A stretch of 64,000 bases of DNA from Brachionus manjavacas (GCA_019054805.1 JAHQIY010000008.1:3395501-3459500); one strand, 5' to 3'; counted from the first letter of the stretch, positions 47,303 to 57,734 are shown. The notes: generated by a model from the sequence alone, not told the origin. Program-made: numbers and translations.

Positions 47303-49171
47303 TCAAGCGTTTGATTCTGATGGATTTTGTAAAGGACTTATTGAATTATTTTGTGGGCTGTTTGGAATTCCAGTGGGGGTTTGATCAATATTTTGAATGC
47401 TTGAACTAGATGAAGAATGTGTCAATGACGGAGCGGATGAAACAGAAGGATTTGACGGTGCATTTTTGTTGAGCAAATTTTGAAAAAAGTTCTTTAAATT
47501 AGTGCTATCTCTGTCTGAACCGGTATTACTTGGTCCTTTGAGTAGAGGCGGTTTTTGGGGTGTTTTGAAGACTTGTTGAGTCGGCAAAGAGGGTGATATC
47601 TCTTCAGACTTGACCGACGGAGCAGCTGACTTACTTAGTAATATTTGCAGTTTAGCTAAAAATTCTTGATCTTCAGATGCAAGAATTGTCTCAATCTCCC
47701 TTGGCAGTGATTTCCTTATCATAGGTTTCGGTATAATTTCATTATAATCACTGTCTGATTTTATTGTTGTACTATTCTCTAATAAAATATTTATTTTTCC
47801 TTCGTTGTCCCAACCAGAAGGGCTTTAAAAAATTTTATTTAAAAATAGTATTTTTTGCGCTTTAAAAATTCATAACAAACTGACAAAAAATTTTTTTTTT
47901 TTTTCAAAATTAAAAAAAATCTTAAATAAAAATTTGTTGTCTTAGGTTAAAAAAGGCTGAACTGTGCACTTTTTTTTTATGAATATTGTTTAAATTATAA
48001 TAAAAAGAAAAAATTTTTGTTCAATTTTAACTGAATTTCACAACTTTTTTTCAAATTTAATTAAGAAAATAAAAAATAAACTTACATAAAAATTAATTCC
48101 CTATCGACTACACTTGAAGGCGAATTGAATGGATAATTGTAAAGCTTATGGATTATGTATTTGTATAGGCGATCAAAAGTTTTTTTTTCCTTCACTGTTG
48201 TATAAAACAAAGCTGCTCCATCTAATCAAAAATAAAATTAGTAACTAGTTTAATGATTAATTATTCTTACAATCCAAGCAAAATCGTCTAACATGATATT
48301 GAATGAAGTCAAAGTGTTCAATCCTGTATTCCATATCTTTATCTAAAGTTGACATATAATCACTTTTTGTGACTATGACTAAAATAGGTATGCCCAAGTT
48401 ATTGTTTAAAACTGAAGGATCTAGAGGCAAAAAAGAACTCTCGTCCTTATCAATGCTTTCGTTTAGGTCTTTTTTTTCTGTTAACGACAAACTAGTGTTT
48501 AAGGTTGGTGTCTTTTTGCCAAGAATATTGGTATTCTCATCTGGATCTTGATACATTTGAAAAGCTAATCGCTGTTTTTTTAGAAATTCATTTCTCTTTG
48601 CTTCAGGCAGATTCAATTTTTTGACATGATCTGACAGAATTTTTGACCATTTTCTCAAAGAATCCATCATCTCCCATGGTGCGCTCATGCTTACTACAAA
48701 TGCGACCATGCTATTCTCAAAGTTAGATTCATTAAGAGCGTATTTTAGCAAATTAATCAGGGATGCATCACCGTCCGGTGTCCATACACCTAGTTTCAAA
48801 ATTTCTACCAAAAAAAATTTAAATTAGGTGTTTATTTATTTACTTAAACAAATAAAAACCATCTCTATCTTCATCTTTGATATCTATGTAGTGATATTCC
48901 AGGCCGATTCCTTTGCTTATGCCATCGACTCCTTTGAGACGAGAAATTAATGTGCTCCGGCCACTCTCGTTATCACCAAGTATTAGTAGGTTTTTTGGCG
49001 GTGGTGTTTTCTTGGTCGAGTTTTGAACATCTTGTAATATCTGAGACCTTAATTTGGGTTTGGACTAAAATTTTTTTATCAAAATCAAGCATTAAGTTAC
49101 CATATATTGGCAAATTGATTTGTGTCTTCAGTAACTGTTGAACTAACTGATATGTTGTCGTTTACTGTCAT
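47303..49171 (-). CDS. DYNC1LI1: Cytoplasmic dynein 1 light intermediate chain
   Basis: Five minus-strand exons, 49101-49171, 48860-49047, 48271-48804, 48086-48221 and 47303-47822, join in phase to give 482 residues (human LIC1 has 523). LIC binds the dynein heavy chain and links the motor to cargo adaptors. The Ras-like domain holds a P-loop at 48-56, GDNESGRST, where the usual Lys is Arg54, so nucleotide binding may be weak. Family blocks: WSQILQDV, DEDRDEILKLGVWTPDGD, MSAPWEMMDSLRKW, LGIPILVIVTKSD, EHFDFIQYHVRRFC, YGAALFYT and PSGWDNEGK. Near 418-427 NLKNFFQNLL matches the C-terminal effector helix that contacts Hook/BICD/Spindly adaptors, set in a Ser/Pro-rich linker. An acceptor-like CCAG lies four bases before the ATG. 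It could equally be the ancestor of both vertebrate paralogues. Confidence 0.95.
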
Positions 49172-49184
49172 TTTTCTGGTGTTA

Positions 49185-49980
49185 AAGTAAGTTTATCTTG
49201 ATATTCAAACTTTAAATTAATAATTTAAAAAAGATATTTCTGTAAAAATTTTTGAGCCTTTAAGTAAAAAAAAATAAAAATTTTTTTATGATTGATATCA
49301 GATATAAGAAAATTGAATAAATTTAACTATGATTAAAAAGGTTTCAAAAAATTGAGTCTTGTTGAAAGATCAGTATAAAGTTTACTTTATCTTACTTTTT
49401 GAGTTAATAGCGGTTCCTTTTACCGAAATTGTGAGATTTTTAGTTGAATTACGCAATTACTTTTTTAATAAGATCTGGACAAAAGTCAAAAAAACTCTTT
49501 TAAAGTCCTTTTAATTTTTTAATATTGGATAAAAATTAAAAAATACAAATAATGAGTTAAACAGCTTTGTTTTTATGGAATTTTTCAAAATGAAGCAATT
49601 TCAATTTAAAGTAAATTTTGAATTTAAATTGATCTAATTTAGAAAAAAGTTATTTTAAGCCTTTTTGAAATTTAAAGCCAACAATTTTAATGGTTATGCT
49701 TACAGAACAAAGATAAATGCACAAGCTACCAATTTTTAAACCAGAAGGTTTGATGAAATGCCTTGAGGAGACTACTTATTATTTTATTGACATTTTTTGA
49801 AGAAAATAACGTTTAGCGATGTTTGAAATTAACTAATTTTAATCAATAAAGATTAACTTAATTTTCTTTATTTAAGTTTTATGATAAGTAAGTCAAGTTA
49901 AAAGCGCGGCCGATTTTTTCAACCTTTTTTCTACTTCTTTTCTTTATGTCTATTATCTTTTTCCGATTTTATAAAATAAG
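49185..49980. other. Upstream region of the dynein LIC gene
   Basis: AT-rich, with no open frame or repeat that I can support. Confidence 0.5.
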
Positions 49981-49983
49981 CGT

Positions 49984-50056
49984 TTATTATTATTATTATT
50001 TATTATTATTTAATTATCTGCAACGGGTTTATTGTACTTAGCTATGTCAGATTTAA
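49984..50056 (-). mobile_element. Very short LINE 3' end with (TTA)n tail
   Basis: A run of TTATTATTATT is followed by ATCTGCAACGGGTTTATTGT and CTTAGCTATGTCAGAT. The end of the LINE at 12595-13112 has the same order: ATT repeats, ATCTGTGACGAGTTAAAT, and GAGCTATGACAGAT. It is a copy truncated to less than 100 bp. Confidence 0.6.
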
Positions 50057-50640
50057 ACTTTAAAAATAATTTAGATTAGTTTTTGAATAAATGTCAAAAT
50101 TGTTTTTAAAACCATTTTACTAATTTAAATTCTTTCAAAATCGAGACAATTAATTTTAATTTTGTTTGTTAAATTTTTCACTTTTTAAAAAATAGCAAGA
50201 AAAGAAATTTAACAAAATAAAGAACTTATTACAGCACCCAGTGATTTAGCTATTAAAATTTGATTTTTTAATGCAAAAATGAGGTTTATGAAAAGATTGA
50301 ATTTTTTTAATATAAAAGATTTTTCATTTTACATTCTAGACAAATCGAAGAGTTTATTAAAAATCTTGAGAATAAATATTTTTAATAATTCTTTTATTAA
50401 CGGTATTAAAAATATTATTTGATCAAAAAAATTTTTTGAATTAAATTAATAAAATTCTATTGCAAACTTCTGAAATCTTCTGAAACAAAAAAAAAGCAGC
50501 CTTAAGTTGTAGATAATTGGAATAGTCTAAAAATAGAGATCATCAAATCAAAAAAATAAATTCTAATCATTTAATCTTTCGATTCTTTTTTTTCGTCAAG
50601 CATAAAAGAGGAAAATAGTTAAAAAGTTATCAATTTTTTA
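50057..50640. other. AT-rich spacer
   Basis: No feature is seen apart from the probable 3' UTR of the receptor-like gene next to it. Confidence 0.5.
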
Positions 50641-50647
50641 TTAAATT

Positions 50648-51562
50648 TTATTTCAAATTTTTTATGCTTAGAGTTTTTAAAATTTTTAATAATGTTTTAT
50701 TCAAAGCTGAATGTAACAACATAAGAATGATTGATTGAAATATTAATTGTAAAAATGATATCAAATTAAAAGCTAAGTATAAAATTCCATATACTCGTGT
50801 ACATAAAAAATCATTTAAAAATCCAAAAAATGTATGAACAATCATCAGAGATGAAAATAACGAAAATATGAACAACTTTATTGAAGTTTTAAGAAATTTT
50901 TTTGAATTTTTTTTGATTACAATCAGAATTCCGATTATGATGTAAATAATACAAATTATTATTGGCAAAAAAATTTGAGCAATTTGAAAAATTAAAATAG
51001 AAAATTTCTTTTGAGAATTATTTTTTTTACAAATTGAATTGTTTTCATCAAAAACAAATAGATTGTTTTGATCAAAATATTGAATTAGCCACAATATTAG
51101 ATAAAAAGAAAAAAATGTTGAAGCCACATAAATATTAAGAACTTTTTGGCTTCTTGTAAAACGAAATAGTAGCTGAAAAAATTTATTCTGGCGTAACATT
51201 GACAAATGATATAAAGAATAGAATAAAAATATCATATAATATTCAATATTTATACTTGAAAGTGAATAAACTGAGATGCAAGCATAATTTTTATGTGAAA
51301 TAAAACCTTTTGTTTCGAATAAAGCAACATAAAATAAAAATATTTTATAACTGATCAAAAAGCTCGTCGAAAAAATTAAAATCCATAACTCATTTTGAAC
51401 TAATTTATTTTTTGATATGACCACTAATATGATAAACAAAAAATCAATCAAAATAGAAGCAATTTCGAAACGATAGAACCAAAAAAAAAATTCTGACTCT
51501 TCCATTTCTGTAAAATCGTCTGTAAAATTCAAGATAGTCGAATTAATTTTAAATGATTTCAT
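50648..51562 (-). CDS. Seven-helix receptor-like protein, copy A
   Basis: An intronless 304-residue frame with seven hydrophobic segments, the first at about 24-50. Two N-glycosylation sequons sit in the short N-terminus (N7, N12), which fits an outside N-terminus. KNKL (51-54) follows helix 1, a Cys (C95) starts helix 3, and FYSLYHL (114-120) ends helix 3 where rhodopsin-type receptors have DRY. The gene at 60985 has the same order with the same 63-residue spacing between KNKL and the helix-3 motif. I infer a divergent chemoreceptor- or GPCR-like family. No classical GPCR signature (DRY, NPxxY) is present, so ligand and coupling are unknown. Codon use is as AT-rich as the intergenic DNA. Confidence 0.65.
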   Translation of the reverse strand: MKSFKINSTILNFTDDFTEMEESEFFFWFYRFEIASILIDFLFIILVVISKNKLVQNELWILIFSTSFLISYKIFLFYVALFETKGFISHKNYACISVYSLSSINIEYYMIFLFYSLYHLSMLRQNKFFQLLFRFTRSQKVLNIYVASTFFSFYLILWLIQYFDQNNLFVFDENNSICKKNNSQKKFSILIFQIAQIFLPIIICIIYIIIGILIVIKKNSKKFLKTSIKLFIFSLFSSLMIVHTFFGFLNDFLCTRVYGILYLAFNLISFLQLIFQSIILMLLHSALNKTLLKILKTLSIKNLK

Positions 51563-51616
51563 TTTATCAATTTTACAATGAAATTATTTTTGAATTAATT
51601 TTGAACATATAAAAAA

Positions 51617-51708
51617 TTTTCGTAATTTAATCTGTAAAAATGTTTTCGTAATTTGATCTGTAAAAATGTTTTCGTAATTTAATCTGTTACGGAAATTACG
51701 AAAATTAC
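51617..51708. repeat. Three 26-bp tandem repeats ahead of receptor copy A
   Basis: The unit TTTTCGTAATTTAATCTGTA AAAATG occurs twice in full (one base change) and a third time partly. The third ends in a hairpin, TTTTCGTAATT facing AATTACGAAAA. The array lies 55-145 bp upstream of the receptor start, so it may be a promoter element. Confidence 0.85.
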
Positions 51709-51709
51709 T

Positions 51710-52178
51710 GTTTTTAAGAACGAACTATCTACAAAATACGATATCAAAAGTTATTTTTAATCTATCAAAATTATTCGTGATTTTTTCCAAATAAGGACTT
51801 CCATTAAACCTCCTTTTTAGCAAAGTAACATTAATCGTTAATAATTAGGATCAGTTGATTATTGATCTATTCTGTAAAGACTAATAATAAATATGTGATC
51901 GGTTTTGCTTTAAAATTGTAATATGTATATTATTTAAAAAAAAAAAATTTGCATCACCTACACATCATATTTTTTCCAGAATGAAGGTGACAATTAAAAA
52001 ATTAACGGGACCAAAAAAAATTAAATTTCCTTAATTAAATTATAAAACTACTAAAAATTAAGCATTCTGATAAAATACAAAATTAAAAAAAGGAAAATCG
52101 TTTTTTATTATTTAAATCTCAGTGTATATCTAAGTCATCACACTTTAATTTTAAATGAAAAAAAACAATATAAAACCC
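51710..52178. other. AT-rich spacer up to the retrotransposon
   Basis: No gene is seen. The last bases before the LTR, ACCC (52175-52178), are half of the target duplication. Confidence 0.6.
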
Positions 52179-52385
52179 TGTAATAGGACACTATTACGTC
52201 TTAGAGAGAGCTTTCAGTAGTCCTCTAAGCTTCCTCCTTGAACGATAGTCTGACGCGAGTTAGCTATCGTTCAACACATATATAAAATTATTATTATTAT
52301 TAATTATTAGTTGTTTTTGAATAAAATATTTGAAAGTTTATCGACTCTTAATTACTACCCCCGAACCCCAGTTCAAACCATTACA
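52179..52385 (+). repeat. 5' LTR
   Basis: 207 bp. At its start GTAATAG-gaca-CTATTAC can form a 7-bp stem. Further in, TTGAACGATAG (52238-52248) pairs perfectly with CTATCGTTCAA (52264-52274). A TATA-like TATATAAA lies at 52278-52285, just after that stem, and an ATT microsatellite follows. Confidence 0.95.
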
Positions 52386-52402
52386 TTGGTGATAGCGGTT
52401 AA
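52386..52402 (+). other. Candidate tRNA primer-binding site
   Basis: Directly after the LTR the sequence TTGGTGATAGCGG begins with TGG, as expected for pairing with a tRNA 3' CCA. TGGTGA would match a tRNA ending TCACCA, as tRNA-Trp does in several gypsy lineages, but the match does not extend clearly further. Confidence 0.5.
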
Positions 52403-52730
52403 AGTAAGCCGAGAGTTAAGTTTTAGTGAAGAGGAGTGCGCGCGCACGCTAAAAAAAAATTAAAAAGAGACTTAAGTTTGTTTCAAACTTGTTGCTTTTT
52501 AAGAGAGTGTTTTTATTGGTTCTTGTGTAGAACAAAAGAAATTTAAAGTGAAGCTATAGTTAAGCTAAAGAGAGAAGTATAAAGACGAGTGATAGTCTAA
52601 AGTGTTAAAAAGAGAAATTAAGTGTTAAAGAAGTAGTGTTGAAAAATTTTCAGTGGAAAAAAAATTGAGCCGAAAGTTAGTGATAGTTTAGTGTTGTGTA
52701 AAACGTGTTTAGTAAGCCTAGAGATTAGAG

Positions 52731-55700
52731 ATGTTTGTTAATGGTAGATTACAATTTGATGGTGAATCACACGATGTGGAATCGTTCTTGAAGTCATTTA
52801 TTTATGAAGCGTTGATGTTTAACTGGGACAGAGTAGCCCAAGTGAAAGCGATTGAGTGTTGCCTGAAGGGAAAAGCTCTTCAGATCTTTAATGGTTTGAA
52901 CTCCTTAGCGAAGGGTGATATAGATGAAGTGATGAAAGCATTGAGAGACGGATGTAGGAAATCGCCTGATTACTATTTAAATTTGTTTTATATGAGAGTG
53001 CTAAAACCAGATGAAACTATTGCCTCGTTTTGCCACGATATCGAGTATTTGTTGTCGAAAGGTATGCCAGGTTTAGAAGAAGCTTCTAAATCAAGTTTGT
53101 TGCGAGCTAGGTTGATAGCAAATGTACCAGAAAATGTTAAAAATTTTATGGAATTATTGAGCGATAAGTCATGGAAAGAGTTAGTGAGTGTTTTTGACAA
53201 GTCAGTGGACTACAAATCAATTACAAACAAGGTTGACGATGAAACTGTTTTGGTTAATCAGTTGAAAGCTACGAGTATTAGCAGCCCAAAAACGAGATTC
53301 AGTGGAACTTGTTTTTACTGCAAGAGGACCGGACATAGAATTTCAGAGTGTAGGAAACGAGAGAGTGACGAGAAAAGTGGTCGAATCGGCTCTCAAAGAA
53401 AATTCGAAGGTAATAGTAGGAACCGTAGTCGTTCACCTCATCCAAATCATGTGAGATTTGATGAGACAAGAAACAAAGAATCTGATAGTTACAAAAGGTA
53501 CAACAGTAGAAACGATGGAAATGTGAGGAAAAATTATGCTTTTACTATTGATGCTGAACCAGAGGATACTGAATTGGATGCGAAATCGTTAGAATTTGTT
53601 GAATGCAAGGGAGTGAAAGTTAGCAAATTGGAAAGAGTGAATATGAGCGTTCAGATTGGTGAATTTAATACAAGAGTGAACATGCTAGTGGACAGTGGAT
53701 CGTCAGGTTCATTCATTAATCCAGATAAGTTGCCAAAAGATGTTAAAAGCCACTTGGAAGTGTTGAAAAAGAGACCAAGAGAAATGGAAGAAGAAGGATT
53801 TTCAATGACTACATTGAACATTAAGTCAGCATTGGCTACAAAGCAAATAGAGTGTATGACGGGAGGTTTAGATATTTGTAATAAAGAGTGGCAGGGTCAT
53901 CATCAGTTCATTTTCGCGGATGTTTCAGAAGCTGGTATTTTAGGATTAGATTTTTTACGTAAGTTTAACGCTCAGATTGATTGTTCAACTGGAAGAATTA
54001 CGGTGAAACTTGGAGAGAAAGATGTGTTTTTGAATTACATTAGAGAAGAAAAAGAGACTTCATTTGGAGATAGAGTGTTGGTAGAAAGCAAAAAGATAGT
54101 TGGACCGAAGTGTGAGTTCGTAGTAAAGTGTAAAACAAGTGATGAATTTGAAGACAAAGTGATGATGTTTGAACCAGGTGGAGATGAGAAAATGAACAAG
54201 AATGGATTAATATTTGGAAAGTGTTTGAACAAAGTTGGTAGTAAAGGTGAAGTTTTCATTTTGGCTTTAAACATGAGCGACAAAGAAGTGGAATTAGAGG
54301 CTGGTTGTGATATTGGATCGATGCAAGACGTAGAAGTGATGTCTACAAATTATGAATTAGAATCCGAACTTAAGAGTAAAATAGACATAAGCAAATTGAA
54401 AATAAGCGATAAGTTGTCGATAGCTGAACGTAACGAAATTTTAAAAACTATTTTGAAGCGTTCGAGTGCATTCAAGTGGAGTGATGAAGATGTTGGAGCA
54501 ACCGAATTGACGGAACACAACATAAACACTGGTGACGCGAGACCAATTAAACAACGGCAGTATAGGCTTCCACAGACGGCGCAGGCTGAGGTGACGAAGC
54601 AAGTTCAGAATATGTTAGAGAAAAACATAATTAGTGAGAGCAAGAGCCCTTGGGCTAGTCCGATTCTGTTGGTCAAAAAGAAAGCAGATGACAAAGGAAA
54701 ATGCGAATTTAGATTTTGTATTGATTTTCGCAAGTTAAACGAAGTAACGATTAAAGACAGCTACCCTTTACCACGTATAGACGAGACACTAGATGCATTA
54801 GGTGGATCGCGTTATTTCACAACGTTAGACATGGATAGCGGGTATTGGCAGATTCCGTTGAGTGACGATAGTAAAGAGAAAACTGCTTTTTGTGCAAATA
54901 ATAAATTGTATCAATTTAATGTAATGCCTTTTGGGTTGTGCAACGCACCACCGACCTTTCAACGGCTGATGGACGAATTATTGGACAAGTTGACGTGGAA
55001 AGCGTGTTTGGTATACTTAGACGACGTGATCATATTTTCGAGAGACTTTAAAACTCATTTAGAGAGATTGGACACAGTGTTGGAAAGATTCGAGAGGGCT
55101 AATTTGAAGTTAAAACCAACTAAATGTAGTTTTGCTATGGACGAAGTTGGATACCTTGGTTTTAAAATAACCAAAGATGGACTTAAGCCAGATCCAGCCA
55201 AGACCAAATCCATTGTGGAATTGCCTACACCAAGAAACAAGCGTGACGTAATTCGATTTTTGGGTATGATTGGTTATTATAGAAGGTTTATTCCAAATTT
55301 TGGTGAAACGGCGACGTGTTTATTTGAAGTTGGGAAAGCACACGCGAAGTTTGCGTGGACGGAAGAGAGGGACAAGGCTTTTAATAAGCTCAAACAACAA
55401 TTGGTAGACGCTACAATTTTATTTTACCCTGACTTCAACAAAGAGTTTGAGTTGTTTTGCGACGCATCAGGTACACATTTAGGTGCAGTGTTGGTACAGC
55501 GTATAAATGGTATAGCTCGCCCGATAGCCTTTGCAAGCAGACAGCTTACGAGACAAGAGAGAAATTATTCAGCAAGCGAGCGTGAGATGTTAGCAATTGT
55601 ATGGGCAACCAAACACTTCCACAGCTATATTTATGGAAGACATATAAAAATTTATTCGGATCATCAACCACTTAGTACGTTAGTCAAAGCGAAAGAGCCG

Positions 55701-57734
55701 ACAGGCAGACTATATAGATTGATGTTGAAACTGCAAGAATTGGACTACGAAATCCTATACTACCCCGGCAAATTAAACTATACAGCTGATCAATTGTCAA
55801 GACCAGCAAGTCAAGAAGATGCGAGTGTTGAATTGAAAACGTTAGAGTTAAGTGCGAATATAGATTGGGAAAAAGAGCAAGACGATGACAAAGAGATTGC
55901 AATTGTGAAAGCGAGTGTGAAAGCTGATGTCAGAGACGATGATTGGGAGAGTCTTAAGTACAAAGAGTTCTGGAACAGGTCAAGAGAAAAATTGAAAGTC
56001 AAGAATGGAATATTGTACAAGAATGTTAAAGAAGAATGGCTAATTTTAGTCCCGGTGAAGTTGATAAATACGATTTGCAAGCTACACCATGATTCGATAA
56101 CCGCGGGACATTTAGCTTTTGAGAAAACCTTACATGCGATTGGGTTAAGATTTACGTGGCCAGACATGAAAGCTAACGTGTATGACTACTGTAATTCGTG
56201 CGAGAAGTGTCAAAAGTTTAAAGTAAAGAATAATTCGATTAAGAAACCAATGGTAACTATCAAAGTGGATAAACCTTGGGACTTGGTTGGTATGGATTTT
56301 GCAGGACCATTGAAGAGAACTAAATTGGGAAATTGTCATTTTGTGCTTGGTGTGGACTATTTCTCAAAATTTTGCGTTGCGGAAGCTGTATCGGACGCTA
56401 CAAGCGAGAAAACAATTACTTTTGCGAAAAATAGGATTGTTAATGTTTTTGGTCCTCCACGTGCTATTTTGACAGACCAAGGGAGGAATTTTGAGTCCGA
56501 CAAGTTCAAAGAATTTTGTAATGAGTACAAAATTAAGAAGCTCCGAACGACAGCGTACCACCCACAGTGCAATGGTTTAACCGAGAGAACAATTCGCACC
56601 CTAAAACAAATGTTAAGTATGTATGTTAACGAAAGTCACGACAACTGGGACGAGTGTTTACCTAGAGTTGTTTTCGCTTACAATAATGCAAAGCACTCTA
56701 GCACCAACTGTGCACCAAACGAGCTAGTTTTTGGTAGTATTATGGCAAGTCCAGTAGATAGAGTATGTGGTGTCGATTGTGGAGATCGAAATCAAGACGA
56801 GAATTTGATTGAAAAAGTTCAAAAACGCATTCAAAAGGCTCAAGAGAATCAAAAACGTCAGTATGATACTAAAGTGAAAGACTTAGTAAAATTTAATTTA
56901 GATGATTTGGTAGTTTTGGTGAATACAAGACAAAGACCCGGTCAAGTTAGAAGCTTTGAACCGAAATTTATTGGACCTTTTAAGATTATTGAGCAAGTGA
57001 ACGAAACTAATTTTAGGATCAAAAGTTTGACTGGTAAGAAAGCCGAATCGGTTGTACATTTTAACCGAATGCACAAGTATAATAGCAGAGAAAGAAATGA
57101 GCTGAGCGAGGTTAATGTTACGAAACAGAGTTGTAGGAGTGAAGCGTCGAATCTAGACGAAGAGATTGACCAAAGACTGTTGATTAGAGCATGCGCAAGG
57201 AAACGTTTGGTTCAAGAAGAAACAACAATTAATGGTCCAAGGACAAGTTTGGAGAATATACCCCCTGCGAGAGTTGAAATCGAGTTGGATAATTGGGACA
57301 AATCGTTAGACAATATACTGCTAGAGGCGCAAGGTGTCGAGAACAAGACTAATAAAATTGATGAAAGTAGGCTAAATTCTAACACAAACGTAAGTAGAAT
57401 TGAGTCTAGTGGTGACGAGAGCGGCGAAGAAGATTCGAAAAGAGAAGAAGAAAAAGTTAGAGAAGAAGTAGTAGACCAGGAGGGAGAAGTGGTGGTTAGA
57501 GAAGAATTAATCCCGTTACCGGACGAAAAAGGAAATTTTATGTGTGTTATAGAAGGCTGTAACAAAAGTTTTAACAGCGTATTTGGACTTAAAATACATG
57601 TAGGACGAAGACATAAAGGTCTAAAAATGATTGAAAGAGGTATTGTGCCTCAAAATGAAAACGTTAACGAAAGGCAAGAAGAGCAAAACATTAGTGTACG
57701 AGAGGAAGTTCCAATGGAAATCCTCTACAGTTAA
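52731..57734 (+). CDS. Gag-Pol polyprotein with C-terminal C2H2 zinc finger
   Basis: One uninterrupted 1667-residue frame. In order: Gag-type region; CCHC knuckle CFYCKRTGHRISEC near 195-208; aspartic protease LVDSGSSGSFI near 320; reverse transcriptase with the catalytic YLDD near 762-765; RNase H starting CDASGTHLGAVL near 910; integrase with a His-His-Cys-Cys zinc site (CNSCEKC near 1150), then the catalytic Asp/Asp/Glu set in GMDFAGP, LTDQGRNF and NGLTERT (about 1187-1285); a GPY/F-like module FEPKFIGPFKI near 1407. No chromodomain or envelope frame is seen. Unusually, residues about 1604-1628 form a C2H2 finger (CVIEGC, 12 residues, HVGRRH) between Glu/Lys-rich linkers. Gag and Pol share one frame, so no frameshift is needed. 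All key residues look intact. Confidence 0.95.
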   Translation: MFVNGRLQFDGESHDVESFLKSFIYEALMFNWDRVAQVKAIECCLKGKALQIFNGLNSLAKGDIDEVMKALRDGCRKSPDYYLNLFYMRVLKPDETIASFCHDIEYLLSKGMPGLEEASKSSLLRARLIANVPENVKNFMELLSDKSWKELVSVFDKSVDYKSITNKVDDETVLVNQLKATSISSPKTRFSGTCFYCKRTGHRISECRKRESDEKSGRIGSQRKFEGNSRNRSRSPHPNHVRFDETRNKESDSYKRYNSRNDGNVRKNYAFTIDAEPEDTELDAKSLEFVECKGVKVSKLERVNMSVQIGEFNTRVNMLVDSGSSGSFINPDKLPKDVKSHLEVLKKRPREMEEEGFSMTTLNIKSALATKQIECMTGGLDICNKEWQGHHQFIFADVSEAGILGLDFLRKFNAQIDCSTGRITVKLGEKDVFLNYIREEKETSFGDRVLVESKKIVGPKCEFVVKCKTSDEFEDKVMMFEPGGDEKMNKNGLIFGKCLNKVGSKGEVFILALNMSDKEVELEAGCDIGSMQDVEVMSTNYELESELKSKIDISKLKISDKLSIAERNEILKTILKRSSAFKWSDEDVGATELTEHNINTGDARPIKQRQYRLPQTAQAEVTKQVQNMLEKNIISESKSPWASPILLVKKKADDKGKCEFRFCIDFRKLNEVTIKDSYPLPRIDETLDALGGSRYFTTLDMDSGYWQIPLSDDSKEKTAFCANNKLYQFNVMPFGLCNAPPTFQRLMDELLDKLTWKACLVYLDDVIIFSRDFKTHLERLDTVLERFERANLKLKPTKCSFAMDEVGYLGFKITKDGLKPDPAKTKSIVELPTPRNKRDVIRFLGMIGYYRRFIPNFGETATCLFEVGKAHAKFAWTEERDKAFNKLKQQLVDATILFYPDFNKEFELFCDASGTHLGAVLVQRINGIARPIAFASRQLTRQERNYSASEREMLAIVWATKHFHSYIYGRHIKIYSDHQPLSTLVKAKEPTGRLYRLMLKLQELDYEILYYPGKLNYTADQLSRPASQEDASVELKTLELSANIDWEKEQDDDKEIAIVKASVKADVRDDDWESLKYKEFWNRSREKLKVKNGILYKNVKEEWLILVPVKLINTICKLHHDSITAGHLAFEKTLHAIGLRFTWPDMKANVYDYCNSCEKCQKFKVKNNSIKKPMVTIKVDKPWDLVGMDFAGPLKRTKLGNCHFVLGVDYFSKFCVAEAVSDATSEKTITFAKNRIVNVFGPPRAILTDQGRNFESDKFKEFCNEYKIKKLRTTAYHPQCNGLTERTIRTLKQMLSMYVNESHDNWDECLPRVVFAYNNAKHSSTNCAPNELVFGSIMASPVDRVCGVDCGDRNQDENLIEKVQKRIQKAQENQKRQYDTKVKDLVKFNLDDLVVLVNTRQRPGQVRSFEPKFIGPFKIIEQVNETNFRIKSLTGKKAESVVHFNRMHKYNSRERNELSEVNVTKQSCRSEASNLDEEIDQRLLIRACARKRLVQEETTINGPRTSLENIPPARVEIELDNWDKSLDNILLEAQGVENKTNKIDESRLNSNTNVSRIESSGDESGEEDSKREEEKVREEVVDQEGEVVVREELIPLPDEKGNFMCVIEGCNKSFNSVFGLKIHVGRRHKGLKMIERGIVPQNENVNERQEEQNISVREEVPMEILYS

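Noticed and set aside
57212-57565. Ser/Leu-rich minus-strand frame of 117 codons opposite the retrotransposon
   Set aside because: It is the antisense of Glu/Arg-rich codons in the polyprotein linker.
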